Shown here one piece after another: positions 1 through 11,898 of a stretch of DNA of 64,000 nt. The stretch comes from Carallia brachiata (lineage: Eukaryota; Streptophyta; Magnoliopsida; Malpighiales; Rhizophoraceae), in NCBI GenBank assembly GCA_021464245.1, contig JADCRB010000166.1:479974-543973 (forward strand), read 5' to 3'. Every line of letters begins with the position of its first letter. Position 1 is the stretch's first letter. The notes beneath the pieces are model-generated. The model ran no database searches. It worked only from the letters and a program-made list of their open reading frames with translations, and was not told the origin of the DNA. The position numbers and the translations under genes are program-made.

Positions 1-41
1 ATGCATGCCATTTCCTCAGAGATTTTTTTTCAATATTGCAG

Positions 42-442
42 TGGCTACTGGCTCACCCCAACTTCCTACCAAATCAATTCTACGTTGGTGGCGATTCCTA
101 TGCAGGCATATATGTTCCGGTGGTGGTTCAGAACATAGTTGTCGGTAATGTGTATTATTCTCATTTCGTTACATGAAAACCAACATCTTGACACAATCTT
201 TATTCATCTTGTGAACAAATATCATTATGCTGTTATACATAAGTGTGCACAGATCTGACCCAAATCTTTTGTTTGTTTTTTCCTTCAATTATGTTCAAGG
301 TACCGAAGCTGGCAATTATCCGCCAATTAATCTGCAAGTATGATAAATTTAGCTGTTGATTATAATATATCATCTTTTTGGCAGGATTTCATAAATTTAA
401 CTGAATTTTATTATGGAGAATCGAGAATGGACTTAGCTTGAA

Positions 443-484
<42 letters not shown>

Positions 485-864
485 TACTTCATTAAATCAT
501 AACGATTGATTATGATGAACGATAAAAAGTAAAAATTGCTGGTTATTATGATTGTATATTCGTAAACAAATATTTACAATCATAACCATTTTTTGGGTCT
601 CCGTAACTTTATTGAATATTTGTTGTTGAAGTAAGTTGTACATATTTGGTACAGGGGTACATTCTCGGCAACCCACTCACCCATAAGATGGACATAAATT
701 CGAGAGTGGAGTTTGCTTATATGAACACACTTATCTCGAAAAAAACCTATCAAGTAAGTCAGATATTTAACTTTTAAAAGCTATTCATTTATTTAAGTTG
801 AACGCCAAAAATTTTCAATTGAATTGTTTATTTATAAATTAACAATTTCAATTATTTAACTGTC

Positions 865-896
<32 letters not shown>

Positions 897-3800
897 TATG
901 CTTTTACAGTCAGTTAGAAAAAATTGCAAAGGTCGGTATCTCGATGCAGATCCAAGCAATGTTCTATGTATAAAGGACCTTGAAGTTTTCCACGAGGTGA
1001 GAACCGAGATGTCATCCATAATTATGCCCTATTCGAGGTCAGTAGAGTCCGGTTACCCAGGCTGGGTATTTTGTCTCAGTCCTTACACGTCAGCACATTT
1101 TTTCTTTCAAAAATTTTATTTTAAGTAATATTTAATATTATTTTAAATATATTTAGTTGAATTTTTTTTTTTAAAAAAAATTCAATTTTTTTTTAACAAT
1201 TAGGGTAAGAGCCGGAACAAAATTCTCGGCCCACCAACTTTTTCTTTATGGAGTATTTTTTCTGACATAAATACGATAAGTTTTATTTATTGATAATAAT
1301 CTGTACAAAATAATCGACTAATAGCAGGAGGGGAGTTGCTCACTCAGTCCGCAGGACATAGATAGACCATGATCTGAGTAGCCGCCCAGTCTGTAACTCT
1401 ATTAGCCGATCTCTTAATACCAACATAGTGAGAGTTACAGTTTTTCATAAAAAATCTAACAATATCAGATAAAATAGGAATAATATATGAGGACCAATCA
1501 CTAATGACATCGTTTAAAACTTTTTATAGAGTACTTTAGGATGTGAGGATAGGCTGGATCAATGTTTTTTCTTACGGAGTACTTTATGGTGTGGAATATG
1601 CTTGATTTATTCTAAGCATTGTAAGTTTTAAAACCAATTAAAATGGACAAGAAGATTCGCCAAAAAAATAATAATAATAAAATGGATAAGAAGATATTAT
1701 TATCCTACAACCATGTGCTTCTCTTATTCTATTATATATCTTAGTCCATGTTATTTAATCCCATAACTATAACGAAATAATCTTTTGTTCAAAAAGAAAA
1801 TCTCTATAATATTCATATAGTAATATATCTCTTTTAATTTTAAATTTTTTCTCTATCTTTTCTACATTTTCTCTCTATTTTTGTCATCTTCTGTCTCCAC
1901 ATTTTCTCTCTCGACATTTGACATTTCTCTTTCTATATTCTCTATGCTTTCTCTTTTTACTTTTTTACCTCTCTCTTCTCTCCGTGTCTTTCTCTCTTAA
2001 TTCAATATCTTTCTCCCCCCTCTTTATACTTTTTTTTTCCTCTACACTCTCAAGTCCCAACATTCTTCAAAATCATTATTTATCCATAATTTTAATTATG
2101 TTTAATAGAGTGATATTACTGGCCGCATGCTGCCTGAAGCGAGGTAGATGCGGAGCCTTTTTACAATAATTTTTGGCTTTTAAAAAAAAAATAAATAGAG
2201 TTAATATTATTTTAAATGTACTTAATATTACCTTAAATCTTAATTTAAAAGAACTTTTCCAAAGATTTTTCTTCTAAAAATTGAAAAAAAATATTTTTTT
2301 GAATGTCAGCCGCATCCTGGACAAGTTGATTTTGTGTGTCCGGTATCATTTCTATTTTTAATAACAAGAATACATGATAAAGTCATTTTGACATAACATA
2401 TTAGATTGTTGTCTTCACAAAGAGAATCTATCTTATTCTAAGCTGTGCTGTCCAAATATGTCAAAAACTTATTTTTCTATACACCAAGTGCACTCTTAAT
2501 GATTGGGGTAAAAAGATAACAATATAATTTTCCCAATCTTCCCATTTTCCTTGTTTTTTTTTCCCCTTTTACTGTAAAAAAGAAATGCTGCAACGTCTTC
2601 TTTATTTTGGTCAACATTAACTTAATCATTTTGATTTATAGTGCACTGCAAAGATACAGATGTTCCACGTGTTGGAACCTGATTGCCCAAGATGGTATTC
2701 TCCAAAGTCTTCCATATTAGAGCAAGACATAAGTCCTCTGATTGAGGATTCCACAAATTTTCTTCGTTCAGGAATTCAGCTTCCTAGAATGTGGTGCCGG
2801 GTAAGCCCTTTTATCTTATGTGGACGATAAATGAATTCTCAATTCATCACATGCATATTTGCATATATGGCTGAGCTTACTTCAAAGTATTACATTAATC
2901 TTATTCCAAAAAAAAAAACACGTTAATATATCATATAAATATTTATTGAGTTTATTGTACTATTTACTTAGGAGGATAACTATTTCTACGCGTCAATTTG
3001 GTTTAACGATCAAAGTGTCAGAGAGGCACTCCATGTTCGAGAGGTATGTGTTGTTTAATTTTCTGGTTTTAATATGGACACCTGAGTGAAAATTGCTTTA
3101 CCAAAAGCTTCCCTATATTGAAATCAGGGGACGATAAAAAATTGGGTCAGATGCAATGTTACCTTGAAACGATTGTCTTACACAAAAGATGTTTCCAGTT
3201 CTCTTGATGTTCATCGAAACCTTATTAAAAAGGTCCGCCGAGTTATGATTTACAGGTACGATATGCCACATTCACACACACTCATGTTTATATCAATTTA
3301 GACATGTGTAATTTTTTTATCACTAAAATGATTTGTAATTAATCTATTAGATATTGGTAGAAAACACGATGATGGCAGTTTCAAAGACAATACAAATGAT
3401 GTATAATACCTCAAAGAAAAGTCCCAAATTACCCACACAATGTGGGGCTTTGTCGAGACGCAAGACCCATACTCCTTGTACTATCCGGGCAACCCCAGAT
3501 GAATAAATCAGATGTAATAAGTTCTTGAGTTTAATTTCTGTATATATTATGTGGATGTGGATTTTTTGACATGTTAACCGAAGTTATATGTGATTATGTG
3601 CATTCAACCAATATAAATCTATTTTGCTCAAACAAAAAAAAACCAATATAAATCTATAACCAATATAACATTTCAGAAATATATCGACAGATGACCTCAA
3701 ATCTCAACTTGTTGGCACGATGTCCATTATACTTAAGGCGGGTAGGCTAATTACACCTATAGTCATTCTTTATTGTTGATATTTGGAAGGGCTCGTTTAG

Positions 3801-4546
3801 TCGTGTAAAAGTTGCCATTTATATAACAGTTGATATTATATCTAGGCGTTCTACTAAGCCAATCTGTTTCTCTCTCTGTCAAACACACCAGTGGTGATAA
3901 GGACATGGCGTTTCCATACTTGGGTACCCTACGGTGGATTCAGTCTCTAAACTTGACGATTGAAAATGACTGGGGACCGTGGTTTGTCGATGGCCAAGTT
4001 GCAGGGTTAGTGCTTTGCCCAGACTCGACAACAACTTTTAATCTTGTTTATCTTGATATATAAAGGCAGGTTTAATTGTATCTAATTTAATCCCTGAAAA
4101 TTCATAATCTTTATCTTTTACTTGCTGCAGATACACAATGCAATTTTTTGATGGCTTTTACTATCGTCTCACATTTGCTACTGTTAAGGTAAAATTATTT
4201 GCTTTTAAAGTATTATAGTTAGAAAAAAAAATTACATAGTAACACACTTAAAAAATTAGATTTTCTTCTGTAAGGTAGTTTAAGTAAATTAATTATAGTG
4301 ATTATTAATTTATTTTAGCTTTCCTTCATTACTTTTAAAAAAATAACAATTTGTTTTTAAAAAAATTTTAGGGTTTTCAAAAGGAAAAAAAAAAATCGGA
4401 TACTTTTTAATACGTTGGCCCTCCAACGTATAGGGTGACCTCATAGTTTGTCTTTGGTGCAGGGTGGGGGTCACACAGCCGCAGAGTACAAGCCTAAGGA
4501 ATGCCTTGCTATGGCTGACAGGTGGTTTGCTAGCTACCCCGTCTAG
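42..4546 (+). CDS. Serine carboxypeptidase-like protein (clade I, acyltransferase type), 5' end missing
   Basis: Ten exons are visible: 42-144, 300-337, 655-753, 910-996, 2642-2800, 2972-3043, 3128-3255, 3892-4005, 4131-4188 and 4463-4546, all with GT-AG borders and compatible phases, giving 313 residues. Family hallmarks seen: WLLAHPNF, then the nucleophile motif [31 protein letters not shown] (Asp region of the triad), [11 protein letters not shown], and [11 protein letters not shown] carrying the catalytic His; it ends ASYPV. Family members are normally 450-490 residues, so about 170 N-terminal residues (including the GGPGCSS oxyanion motif) lie left of the window. Clade-I SCPL proteins are vacuolar or secreted serine hydrolase-fold enzymes, many of which transfer acyl groups from glucose esters; the actual substrate is not readable here. 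Intron 997-2641 is unusually long and holds a LINE relic. The same exon pattern recurs in the next gene. Confidence 0.9.
451..481. repeat. (TA)n microsatellite in SCPL-1 intron
   Basis: Perfect alternating TA tract inside the intron after the exon ending at 337. A second, similar tract occupies about 864-892, just upstream of the exon starting at 910. Confidence 0.9.
1290..1440 (-). mobile_element. LINE RNase H domain relic inside SCPL-1 intron
   Basis: On the minus strand one frame reads [13 protein letters not shown] followed by [15 protein letters not shown]. This resembles the C-terminal end of the RNase H domain of plant LINE-type retroelements (pattern ANRAADWxAK ... CPxDWVxNPP). The position expected to be Trp in that second motif is a TGA stop here. 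Only this short piece is recognisable; no reverse transcriptase or endonuclease remains nearby. It sits antisense to the host gene in a 1.65 kb intron, which probably explains part of that intron's length. Identification is from motif memory only. Confidence 0.5.
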
Positions 4547-6222
4547 TCAGCCTCTTGTCCACGTGCAGTGCATGTCCATCCATTCTAGTGCACATTGTGG
4601 ATTGAGCCGGCGCCGTTTTCCGAACTGAACCTTGCCGCATGGTGCGTACGCTTTTTGGACAAAAAATAATAATAATAATAAAGTTTTTTTTTTATTTTTT
4701 TTATCTTTGACTATCAGTATTTGAAACACTGACATCAGTGAATTCCGATTAATTCAGATCAAGTCGTGTGAACCCACAGGAAAAGTAAAGTTCTTTCAAC
4801 ATCCATCAACTCTATTTACAATACTTAAACTCACAACTTTACTTAAAAAAAACTAAATTTCTCATTACTCAAATCAATAGACATTTAAAAATAATAATAA
4901 CACCAATAATAATCAAACGAATGTAACATTTAGCCAAAATGATTTCGATCTAATTCGGCCCAAAAATAATTCTACATTAGGCCCATGGATTGTAATACAA
5001 CATGGGCCGGTGGAGAAAAAAATGCTCACTTTTTGCACTCCAAGGTTCAATAACTTCGTCACGACCTGTACACTCAACTGGATAAAAGTGGAGGGCCATA
5101 CAGAGGAGGAGCAGCAAGGGATGTAGTTGCCGAGCCCGCGGCGGACGGCAGAGGGACAGTTGGGTTTCGGCAGAGTTAGGGATTTTAATTGGACTTAGAA
5201 TGAGAGGGAAGTAGAGTCTGTATTGCATGGCCTGGTGGGTGGGAGAACCGGGAGGACGCGTTGTATCAGTACTGATTTGGGCGTGGGTCCTACGAGTTAT
5301 CTCACAAAATCAAAGTAGAATTTACAAATTGAAAATTATTAACTCATTCCGCTTGACTACAATTCTGATTCTGAAGTGAAGCAAATGCACAGCCTTTTTT
5401 TCACTCATATATGGCAATAGTAGAATATGATACTTATACATGTGGGAATCTCATTTCGCTTAACTAGGATTCTGATTTTGATTTTAGACCATAAACCAAA
5501 CGGCCTCTAAATTATTAAGATATTTCATAAACTTATCTCTTTTATTTTATCCCGAGTTTTAAAAAATAGTAAAATTTATTTTATCTTATAATCCAATTAT
5601 AAATGACATATTATTTGGTGAATGAAACATTAAGGAGTAAAATCTATCCTTGAAAAAAAAAAAAGCAGACACTAATTGGATTTCCATAAAGTCAACAATT
5701 TTAACTTGCAGTTTATATTAGATCCACATCAGAAAAATGTTATCTCTAGTCCAATCAAAAAAAGAGGGAAAAAAATATGTGAAAATCAAGTTGCAAATTT
5801 GCACTTTATATGAGACTAATTTCTGCTGATTGTTCATGATTTTTTTTTTTAAATCTTGAAGAAATTGTCACGGCTACGTAATAAAAAAGGTAAGTGAAGA
5901 GTATATGGGTCGAACTCCTGTTCACTGCAATAAGGTCTGTACCTCGTTAGCACTGCAACAAGCTCACACTTCATTGTGCATGTACTTTAATCAATTGACT
6001 GCAGACGTTTGGTACCATTTTTAACAGTTAAAAGTAAGCCCCTAGAAGCAGCTTAACTTTTTCCTAGAATGAGTCCCACCCTTGATCAAATCTAACTGTA
6101 AACCAAACAATATCAAACCTTTCATTAATTGTATCCCTGCCTAATCACCTAAGGGACATAGTACATTTGTTGGTACTGATCACAATTTTCCAAGAGATGC
6201 AGAGCAAATTTAGCAGTCACAA
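4547..6222. other. Spacer between the two SCPL genes
   Basis: No gene recognised. Contains the 3' flank of SCPL-1, a more GC-rich patch at about 5030-5280 with no family I know, and AT-rich sequence leading to the SCPL-2 start. The SCPL-2 promoter must lie in the last part; no unambiguous TATA box was assigned. Confidence 0.6.
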
Positions 6223-9200
6223 ATGGCATTACCATCCCCATCGCTTCCTCCCAAGTCTCCGAAAAGCCTAGTTTTGTTTACAAGCTTTCTTAATAGAATG
6301 CAAGTGCACTTATTTATTCTGCTGCTCGTCTCCAATTTTATTTATTCAAAATCAATAATCAAGTCCCTTCCAGGATTTGCTGGTCATCTTCCCTTAGTTT
6401 TGGAAACAGGGTGAGTGTTTTTTCGTTTTAATCTGTTTTCTTGCAAACCAAGTATAAATAACTTGCATGGGATCAAAATTTTTGCGATTACCATGTTAGA
6501 TAGTGATGAAGATGATATATAGAATTGATTTTACAGAATTTGTACGCCTGTAGGTATATTGGTGTGGGCAACTTGAATGAAGTGCAGTTGTTTTACTACT
6601 TCGTTGAGTCTGAGAGAAGCCCCAAAGATGATCCTGTTGTGGCTTGGCTCACTGGTGGCCCCGGATGCTCTAGCTTTTATGGCTTTGTTTATGAAATTGG
6701 TAAATTTCTAACTGTGGATGGATGTTTCTTGATTAGAAAAGACTCAGTATGAAGTTAAGAGAAATTTCCTGTTCCATATAAAAAGAGTTCAAAAGGATTA
6801 GAATTGGCTTAAGCAAGAAATATGTGTGCTTGTAGGTCCATTATCCTTCGACGATGAAAAATCTACTGAAAGCAAACCTGTCCTTGAGTTAAACCCGTAT
6901 TCATTGACAAAGGTTAGAGATTTCTGTAGCCTCCTGTCTTCAACTTTAAGTAAATCAATCTGCAAAATTCATGGGTGAGCTTCTGATTAATTTGGTCATG
7001 CAATTTCGGAAGAATAAGACGAGGGTTCTATATATCCCAGGTTGCCAACATCATATTTCTGGACGTATTCGTGGGCTCTGGATTTTCTTATGCAACAACT
7101 TTGGAAGCTTACAATGTTAGTGACACGATAGTAGCCCAACAAACCAACGAATTCCTGAGGAAAGTAAGAAAAGAAAAAATGTTCTTGAAAAATCACTACT
7201 ATTTCAACTTAGAAAAGAAACTAGCAACAAAAGGCAATGTTGCAAAAGTGGTTTACTCATGGAGATTTTTGATGCAGTGGATGATGGACCACCCCATGTT
7301 TCTCAAAAATTCTCTGTACATTGCTGGAGATTCTTACTCAGGCATAACTATCCCACTCATAGTTCAGGAGATCGCCAAAGGTAGCTAACAGAATGAGGAC
7401 GCAATGATTTAGCATCATGTTTTGCCCACGAAACCTTTTTTTTTTGGGGGGCTGATCTGATGATTTAATTGGCAGGAAATGGACTGGGAAATCAGCCACA
7501 ACTGAATCTCAAAGTACATGATCGACCATGAAAAATCATTTTAATTGCATTCATAGCTTGCGCTGTGTTAACTAATTAAGTTGACATAGACTGTTCATTC
7601 TACTGAATCCAGGGGTATTCGCTTGGCAATCCAGTTACAGATAACACAATTGATGCAACATCAAGAGTTTCCTTTGCTCACCTAAAAGGACTTATATCAG
7701 ATGAAACTTATGAGGTGAGTTCCCCTTAACATTTCGCCTAAGAAGCACTCGGAAGCACTATTTTTTCTTTTTAATGCTTGCCTGCTTAAGTTATCATAGT
7801 CCATAATGTTGTAACGTACCACTTCTTTCGTAGTCCTTTGAACGAAACTGCAGAGGAGTTTTAATACCTCAAACCAATGCACTGTGTTTGAAAGATATCC
7901 AGACCATAAACAATGTGAGTTGCAGCCCCAACTTTTTTGCTTTTTGCAGCTGTTTCTTAGGCTTATGTCTTTTGAGCAATGTTATTTATTATTATGCTCG
8001 AATTTGGCATGCCGAAAGCATATAGGATGTTGATTTCACTGGTCCCACCTGGCTGAATTCAGGCAGAAATCATTTTCCATCCTCCTTTTTTTTATTATTT
8101 TTTTAATTTAAAGTGATGTAGCTATTTCCTTGTTGAATTTTGTAGTGCATTGGAAAATTAAATTTTCCACAGATATTGGAACCTCTCTGTCATGCACTGT
8201 CTGCAAAACCAATGACAATAGATCGCGATCCAAGCAATCTCTTTGTAGATTTCACAGAAAGTCTGCTTTCCCGTCCCCGAATTCCTGAACCATGGTGCAG
8301 GGTACAAAACTGCTCTGAGGTTATAGTTAAATGGACTAATTTGGTTTTTCATTAAGATTGTCATCACCCAGTAAGCTATATTTGTAGGATTATGCCCTCA
8401 TCTACTGCTCCATTTGGGCTAATAACAAAACTGTTCAAGATGCTCTTCATGTCCGGCCGGTATGTCGGTCAATGTTGAAGTAAATTTGCACAATATAGAC
8501 TTCCAAACTATAGTACACTGAGAATTACTATGGCATTGATCATCAGGGTACCATAAAGGACTGGAGAATATGCAATAGGAACTTGCAGTATACGAAGAAT
8601 GTGCCGAGTACTGTGGACTACCATCGGAACCTTATCACGAAGGGATACCGAGCTTTGATTTACAGGTACATTGCTGAACATGATCATGAAGACTAGGAAT
8701 TATGTACAGAGCAATACTATTTGTGTTTGACACATTTTTTTGATTCAATGTGGCGCAGCGGCGATCAAGATTTGCTTATTCCATATGTTGGCACGAAGAA
8801 ATGGATTGATTCTCTCAATTTGACAGTTCGATCGGACTGGCAACCATGGTTTGTTGAAGGACAGGTCGCAGGGTAATTATCATACTTTAGCTAGAAGTCG
8901 TTCCTTTTTCAACTGCTTTGTTCTAATGATATTTCTCTTGAATTTGTTCTGCCTAAGATACGCGGTGGAATACGGGGAATTTGATGGGTTGTTTAGTTTG
9001 ACATTTGCCACTGTGAAGGCAAGTATTATAATTTAGAACTTTATTAGACAGCCAAATAAAAAATTAGCTAGATAAGTATACATAATGTAACAATTATTAT
9101 AATTTGTGTAATAATAACTAAAAAAAAAGAGTAAAATAAAAATAAATTATTTTTTTTATTCCACATTTTATGAATGCAATTACAATAATACCGTTGCGCA

Positions 9201-9382
9201 AACTATCCGTTTGGCCATAAATGTTTACCCTATAATAGTATAATTTATAACTAGTAAGTAGCAAGAAAGATACCTAAAAGCTCTTTTGCATTGTGTAGGG
9301 AGGGGGTCACACAGTGCCGGCATACAAGCCCAAGGAAAGTTTGGCCATGATCAGCCGCTGGCTTGCTTCATATCCTCTGTAA
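6223..9382 (+). CDS. Serine carboxypeptidase-like protein (clade I, acyltransferase type), complete
   Basis: Fourteen exons: 6223-6410, 6554-6699, 6836-6912, 7041-7163, 7278-7380, 7476-7513, 7613-7714, 7834-7914, 8146-8301, 8388-8459, 8547-8665, 8759-8872, 8958-9018 and 9299-9382; together 1,464 nt, 487 residues, the usual family length. The start gives a hydrophobic N-terminal segment (roughly residues 27-42) fitting a signal peptide. Motifs in order: PGF near the mature start, [18 protein letters not shown] (oxyanion hole), [10 protein letters not shown] (nucleophilic Ser), [22 protein letters not shown] (Asp region), [11 protein letters not shown] (catalytic His). ETGYIGVG and [10 protein letters not shown] are typical of the acyltransferase clade. 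Odd points: [11 protein letters not shown] has Phe where the family nearly always has Pro (LDxPVGxGFSY), and the last intron uses a GC donor. It is a diverged tandem duplicate of SCPL-1, same strand, 1.7 kb downstream. Confidence 0.93.
9019..9298 (+). other. GC-AG intron in SCPL-2
   Basis: The exon ends ACTGTGAAG and is followed by GCAAGT, the strong consensus form of a GC donor; the acceptor is TTGTGTAG before GGAGGGGGT. No in-frame GT donor gives the conserved junction ATVK/GGGH. In SCPL-1 the equivalent donor is an ordinary GT (AAG followed by GTAAAA at 4189). Confidence 0.85.
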
Positions 9383-10037
9383 ACCAGCATACAAACCGAG
9401 CCTTTAGGACTGTTTATGGACATGAATTTCGAAGCTTTGGATTGTGCAATGGTGCTAAGCATTTTCCAATTTATAATTGTCTTCTATTCATCAATAATAC
9501 GTGTCAAACAGTTAAAGATTAAATTTTTACTAACTTTATTGTTATAAATAAGGTCTCCTTATATAGATAGACTGAGATGTTATATACGTTGGATAGACGC
9601 AAATTTTATATAACTACAAGCGTATTTTGTATAATCGTAACTAAAAAATGTACAGTTAAAAAAACAGTAATATTTTTTTGTCTCACTTTTTATCATTATA
9701 ATTGCATAAGATATAATCGTGGTTACATAAAAATCACAGCTATCCATGAGTGTATGCCACCTGTGTCTGCGACCAACTTTTTTCTTATGAACAATGAAGA
9801 ACAATGCCTTTGAATTATCTTAAAAATCTTGCCGCATAAAGATTATTATTTTTTTTCAAAGAAAGATGTCCAGCCAGCAGTTATTTGTTATTTTATTATT
9901 ATTAATATTTTATTTTTGAAATCAAGAATTGCAACGGCTAGAAATTAAAAAAGAAAATCTACCGATTTGGTAATTCCCATCGCAGAAGGATTCCATTCTT
10001 GCATAGGAAACAACAACGGCTATAAATTTACCGCCAG
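9383..10037. other. 3' flank of SCPL-2, no gene
   Basis: AT-rich sequence containing the presumed 3' UTR and polyadenylation region of SCPL-2. Overlapping short open frames on both strands have no recognisable content. Confidence 0.6.
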
Positions 10038-10314
10038 ATGAGCGGGCAATTCCCAATTGTCTATTTCTTTCTACTACGTTCTCTTCTTCTTTCTTCCTCT
10101 TCCTCCGTTGCGCGAACGATCTCCGGCCACCGCCAGCGGCGGCGTCTGCGTCGGCGGCGGACCTTCTCGGTTTCGGAGCAAATGCAAGAAATTGCGGGTC
10201 CAAGGAAGCAGATGTCAGAGGTTTTGCATTACCACTCTCTCTTTTTGCTCTCTCGCTTTTGTGTGCCTGAACAAGAAGGAAAAGAAGAACAAGAAAGGCT
10301 TGCACATTGTGTTC
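10038..10314 (+). pseudogene. Possible MRL1-like first-exon remnant (tentative)
   Basis: A GC-rich patch in an AT-rich setting, open in several frames. One frame has a basic stretch RFRSKCKKLRVQ, a hydrophobic stretch, then NKKEKKNKK. That order (Arg-rich, membrane segment, Lys-rich) resembles what I remember of the N-terminal region of MRL1-type PPR proteins, and MRL1-like exons do occur 2.5 kb downstream. The similarity is loose. It may instead be the 5' UTR or first exon of some other decayed gene. Confidence 0.25.
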
Positions 10315-10854
10315 TTTATTGAAAAATATTTCTTTTTTTTTTTTTACACATCGTGTTCTTGATTAACAATACTTATCTAATTTATCTTCTTTTTTACAGA
10401 ATCCTTGAAAGTTGCATTTTTTTTAAGACCTCAATTTCTTGTAGGCGGAAATCAGTTTATATTCTGAATAACTTATATTGAATTTACAAGCTGCGATTGC
10501 GGTGAATTGAAGAAAATTTCAGTATTTTCTATATATTGTTCTTTTGTTTGTTTTGTTTTTTTTTTTTTTTTTTCCTAACGCCTTGAAAGTGATATAGGTG
10601 TTGGATTTCCTGGGTTTTTGCTTTGTCCTAATTTGGCAGGATTATTGTGAATCACATCGTTGGGAGGCGGATTGTGGGTGTTGGAGAGCTTCTGAGGTTT
10701 GTTCTTGTAGTGCAAAAAGACTCGGAGGGAACTGCAAGCACAAAACAGTTATGAGGTTCAGGAAAGTATTTTGATTCCTTTTAGTTCCCTCTTGCTTCTA
10801 ATACTTGTAGTTATGTGGTCTCAGAAGAATATGAAGGCATAAACTTGTTATTCC

Positions 10855-11041
10855 TGTTAGAAATAAAGAAAATGAAGAATCTGTGGGAGGAGAAGAAAAA
10901 AATGGGTTTATAAGTTAAGTGTAAGTTGATTAAGGTGATTTAAATTATTTTAACAAGACAACAAACTCATAAAATGAATTTTAGATAAATTTAAACTAAC
11001 ACTCTTTTACTCGTGATAGCTCACGCCGCAAAAATATAACA
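10855..11041 (+). repeat. TRIM left LTR (187 bp)
   Basis: Begins TGTTAG and ends TAACA. Compared with the right LTR it lacks 7 bases (CACATCG) after GAAGAATCT and differs at about a dozen other positions by eye. Confidence 0.92.
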
Positions 11042-11054
11042 TGGTATCAGAACC
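11042..11054 (+). promoter_or_regulatory. TRIM primer binding site (initiator Met tRNA type)
   Basis: TGGTATCAGAACC starts at the first base after the left LTR and matches the plant initiator-Met-tRNA primer site (usually TGGTATCAGAGC) except near its 3' end. Confidence 0.88.
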
Positions 11055-11182
11055 CGAGCCTATTTAGGTGGGTTTAACAATCTAAAAAAGATCTTGGGTG
11101 GATATTTGAGACGGTGACCTCTGTTAAGGCCCGTAATGATTGGGCAAGTGTTAACTGGCTGTCAAAGATTCCAGTTATACTT

Positions 11183-11191
11183 GAGGGAGAG
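11183..11191 (+). promoter_or_regulatory. TRIM polypurine tract
   Basis: GAGGGAGAG immediately precedes the right LTR, where plus-strand priming is expected. Confidence 0.8.
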
Positions 11192-11385
11192 TGTTAGAAA
11201 TAAAGAAAATGAAGAATCTCACATCGGTGGGAGGAGAAGAAAAAAATGGGTTTATAAGTTAAGGGTAAATTGATTAAGGTGATTTAAGTCATTTTAACAA
11301 GACAACAAACCCATAAAATAAATTTGAGATAAATTTAGACTAACACTCTCTTACCCGTGATAGTTCACGCCGCGAAAATATAACA
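11192..11385 (+). repeat. TRIM right LTR (194 bp)
   Basis: Begins TGTTAGAAATAAAG, contains CACATCGGTGGGAGG, a motif common in plant TRIM-like LTRs, and ends AATATAACA followed by the target duplication. Confidence 0.92.
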
Positions 11386-11898
11386 ATTCCTACCTTTTCC
11401 TGTGTCCCTGAAATCAGGTGATGTAGCACTCATGTTCACAACAAGTCTGTCTGGATTGAAAATGGTAGATGGCAGGAAAGAAACTATAAATGAGTCTGAG
11501 TTCACTGGGCCGGTGTTAAAGACAAGCATTACTGTTGCTTTTATTCTTGTAAATTATGAAACATTAGTGTAGCAGTGCATTAATATTGCAAGTTGTGCCT
11601 TAAAAAAACATACTTTGTGTGTGGCATAAAGTATATAGCCTTATTCGTTTCAATGTCTCTATATTACACCCTGATATGTAATATCTTTGGGCCCTTTTTT
11701 TAATTCCAGAAAGGAAAATACTTGTTGCACATCGAAAAAAATCCGAACTTGGGAAGAGAAAGGGATTTCCCGGAGGCAAGGAAAGAAGTTACTTTTGTTC
11801 ATGTGATGATTTAGGGTGATTATGTTCTTGTCTACTTTTTGCCACTGGTTTTGTGTTTGTAAGAGCATTGTTACTTGTTTCTCTTTATTTGCTCAATG

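Larger units (their letters stand above)
10855..11385 (+). mobile_element. Complete TRIM (terminal-repeat retrotransposon in miniature)
   Basis: 531-bp element with two long terminal repeats, each starting TGTTAGAAATAAAG and ending AATATAACA, a 150-bp internal region, a primer binding site directly after the left LTR and a purine tract directly before the right LTR. It is flanked by an exact 5-bp target duplication ATTCC (10850-10854 and 11386-11390), so both ends are certain. There is no coding capacity, so it must have been moved by proteins of an autonomous LTR retrotransposon. The orientation given follows primer site and purine tract. It lies between the 10-kb GC-rich patch and the NPC1 fragments. 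Confidence 0.93.

Noticed and set aside
9922..10305. 127-residue minus-strand frame opposite the 10-kb GC-rich patch
   Set aside because: Low-complexity Ala/Arg/Ser content, no splice support and no recognised motif.
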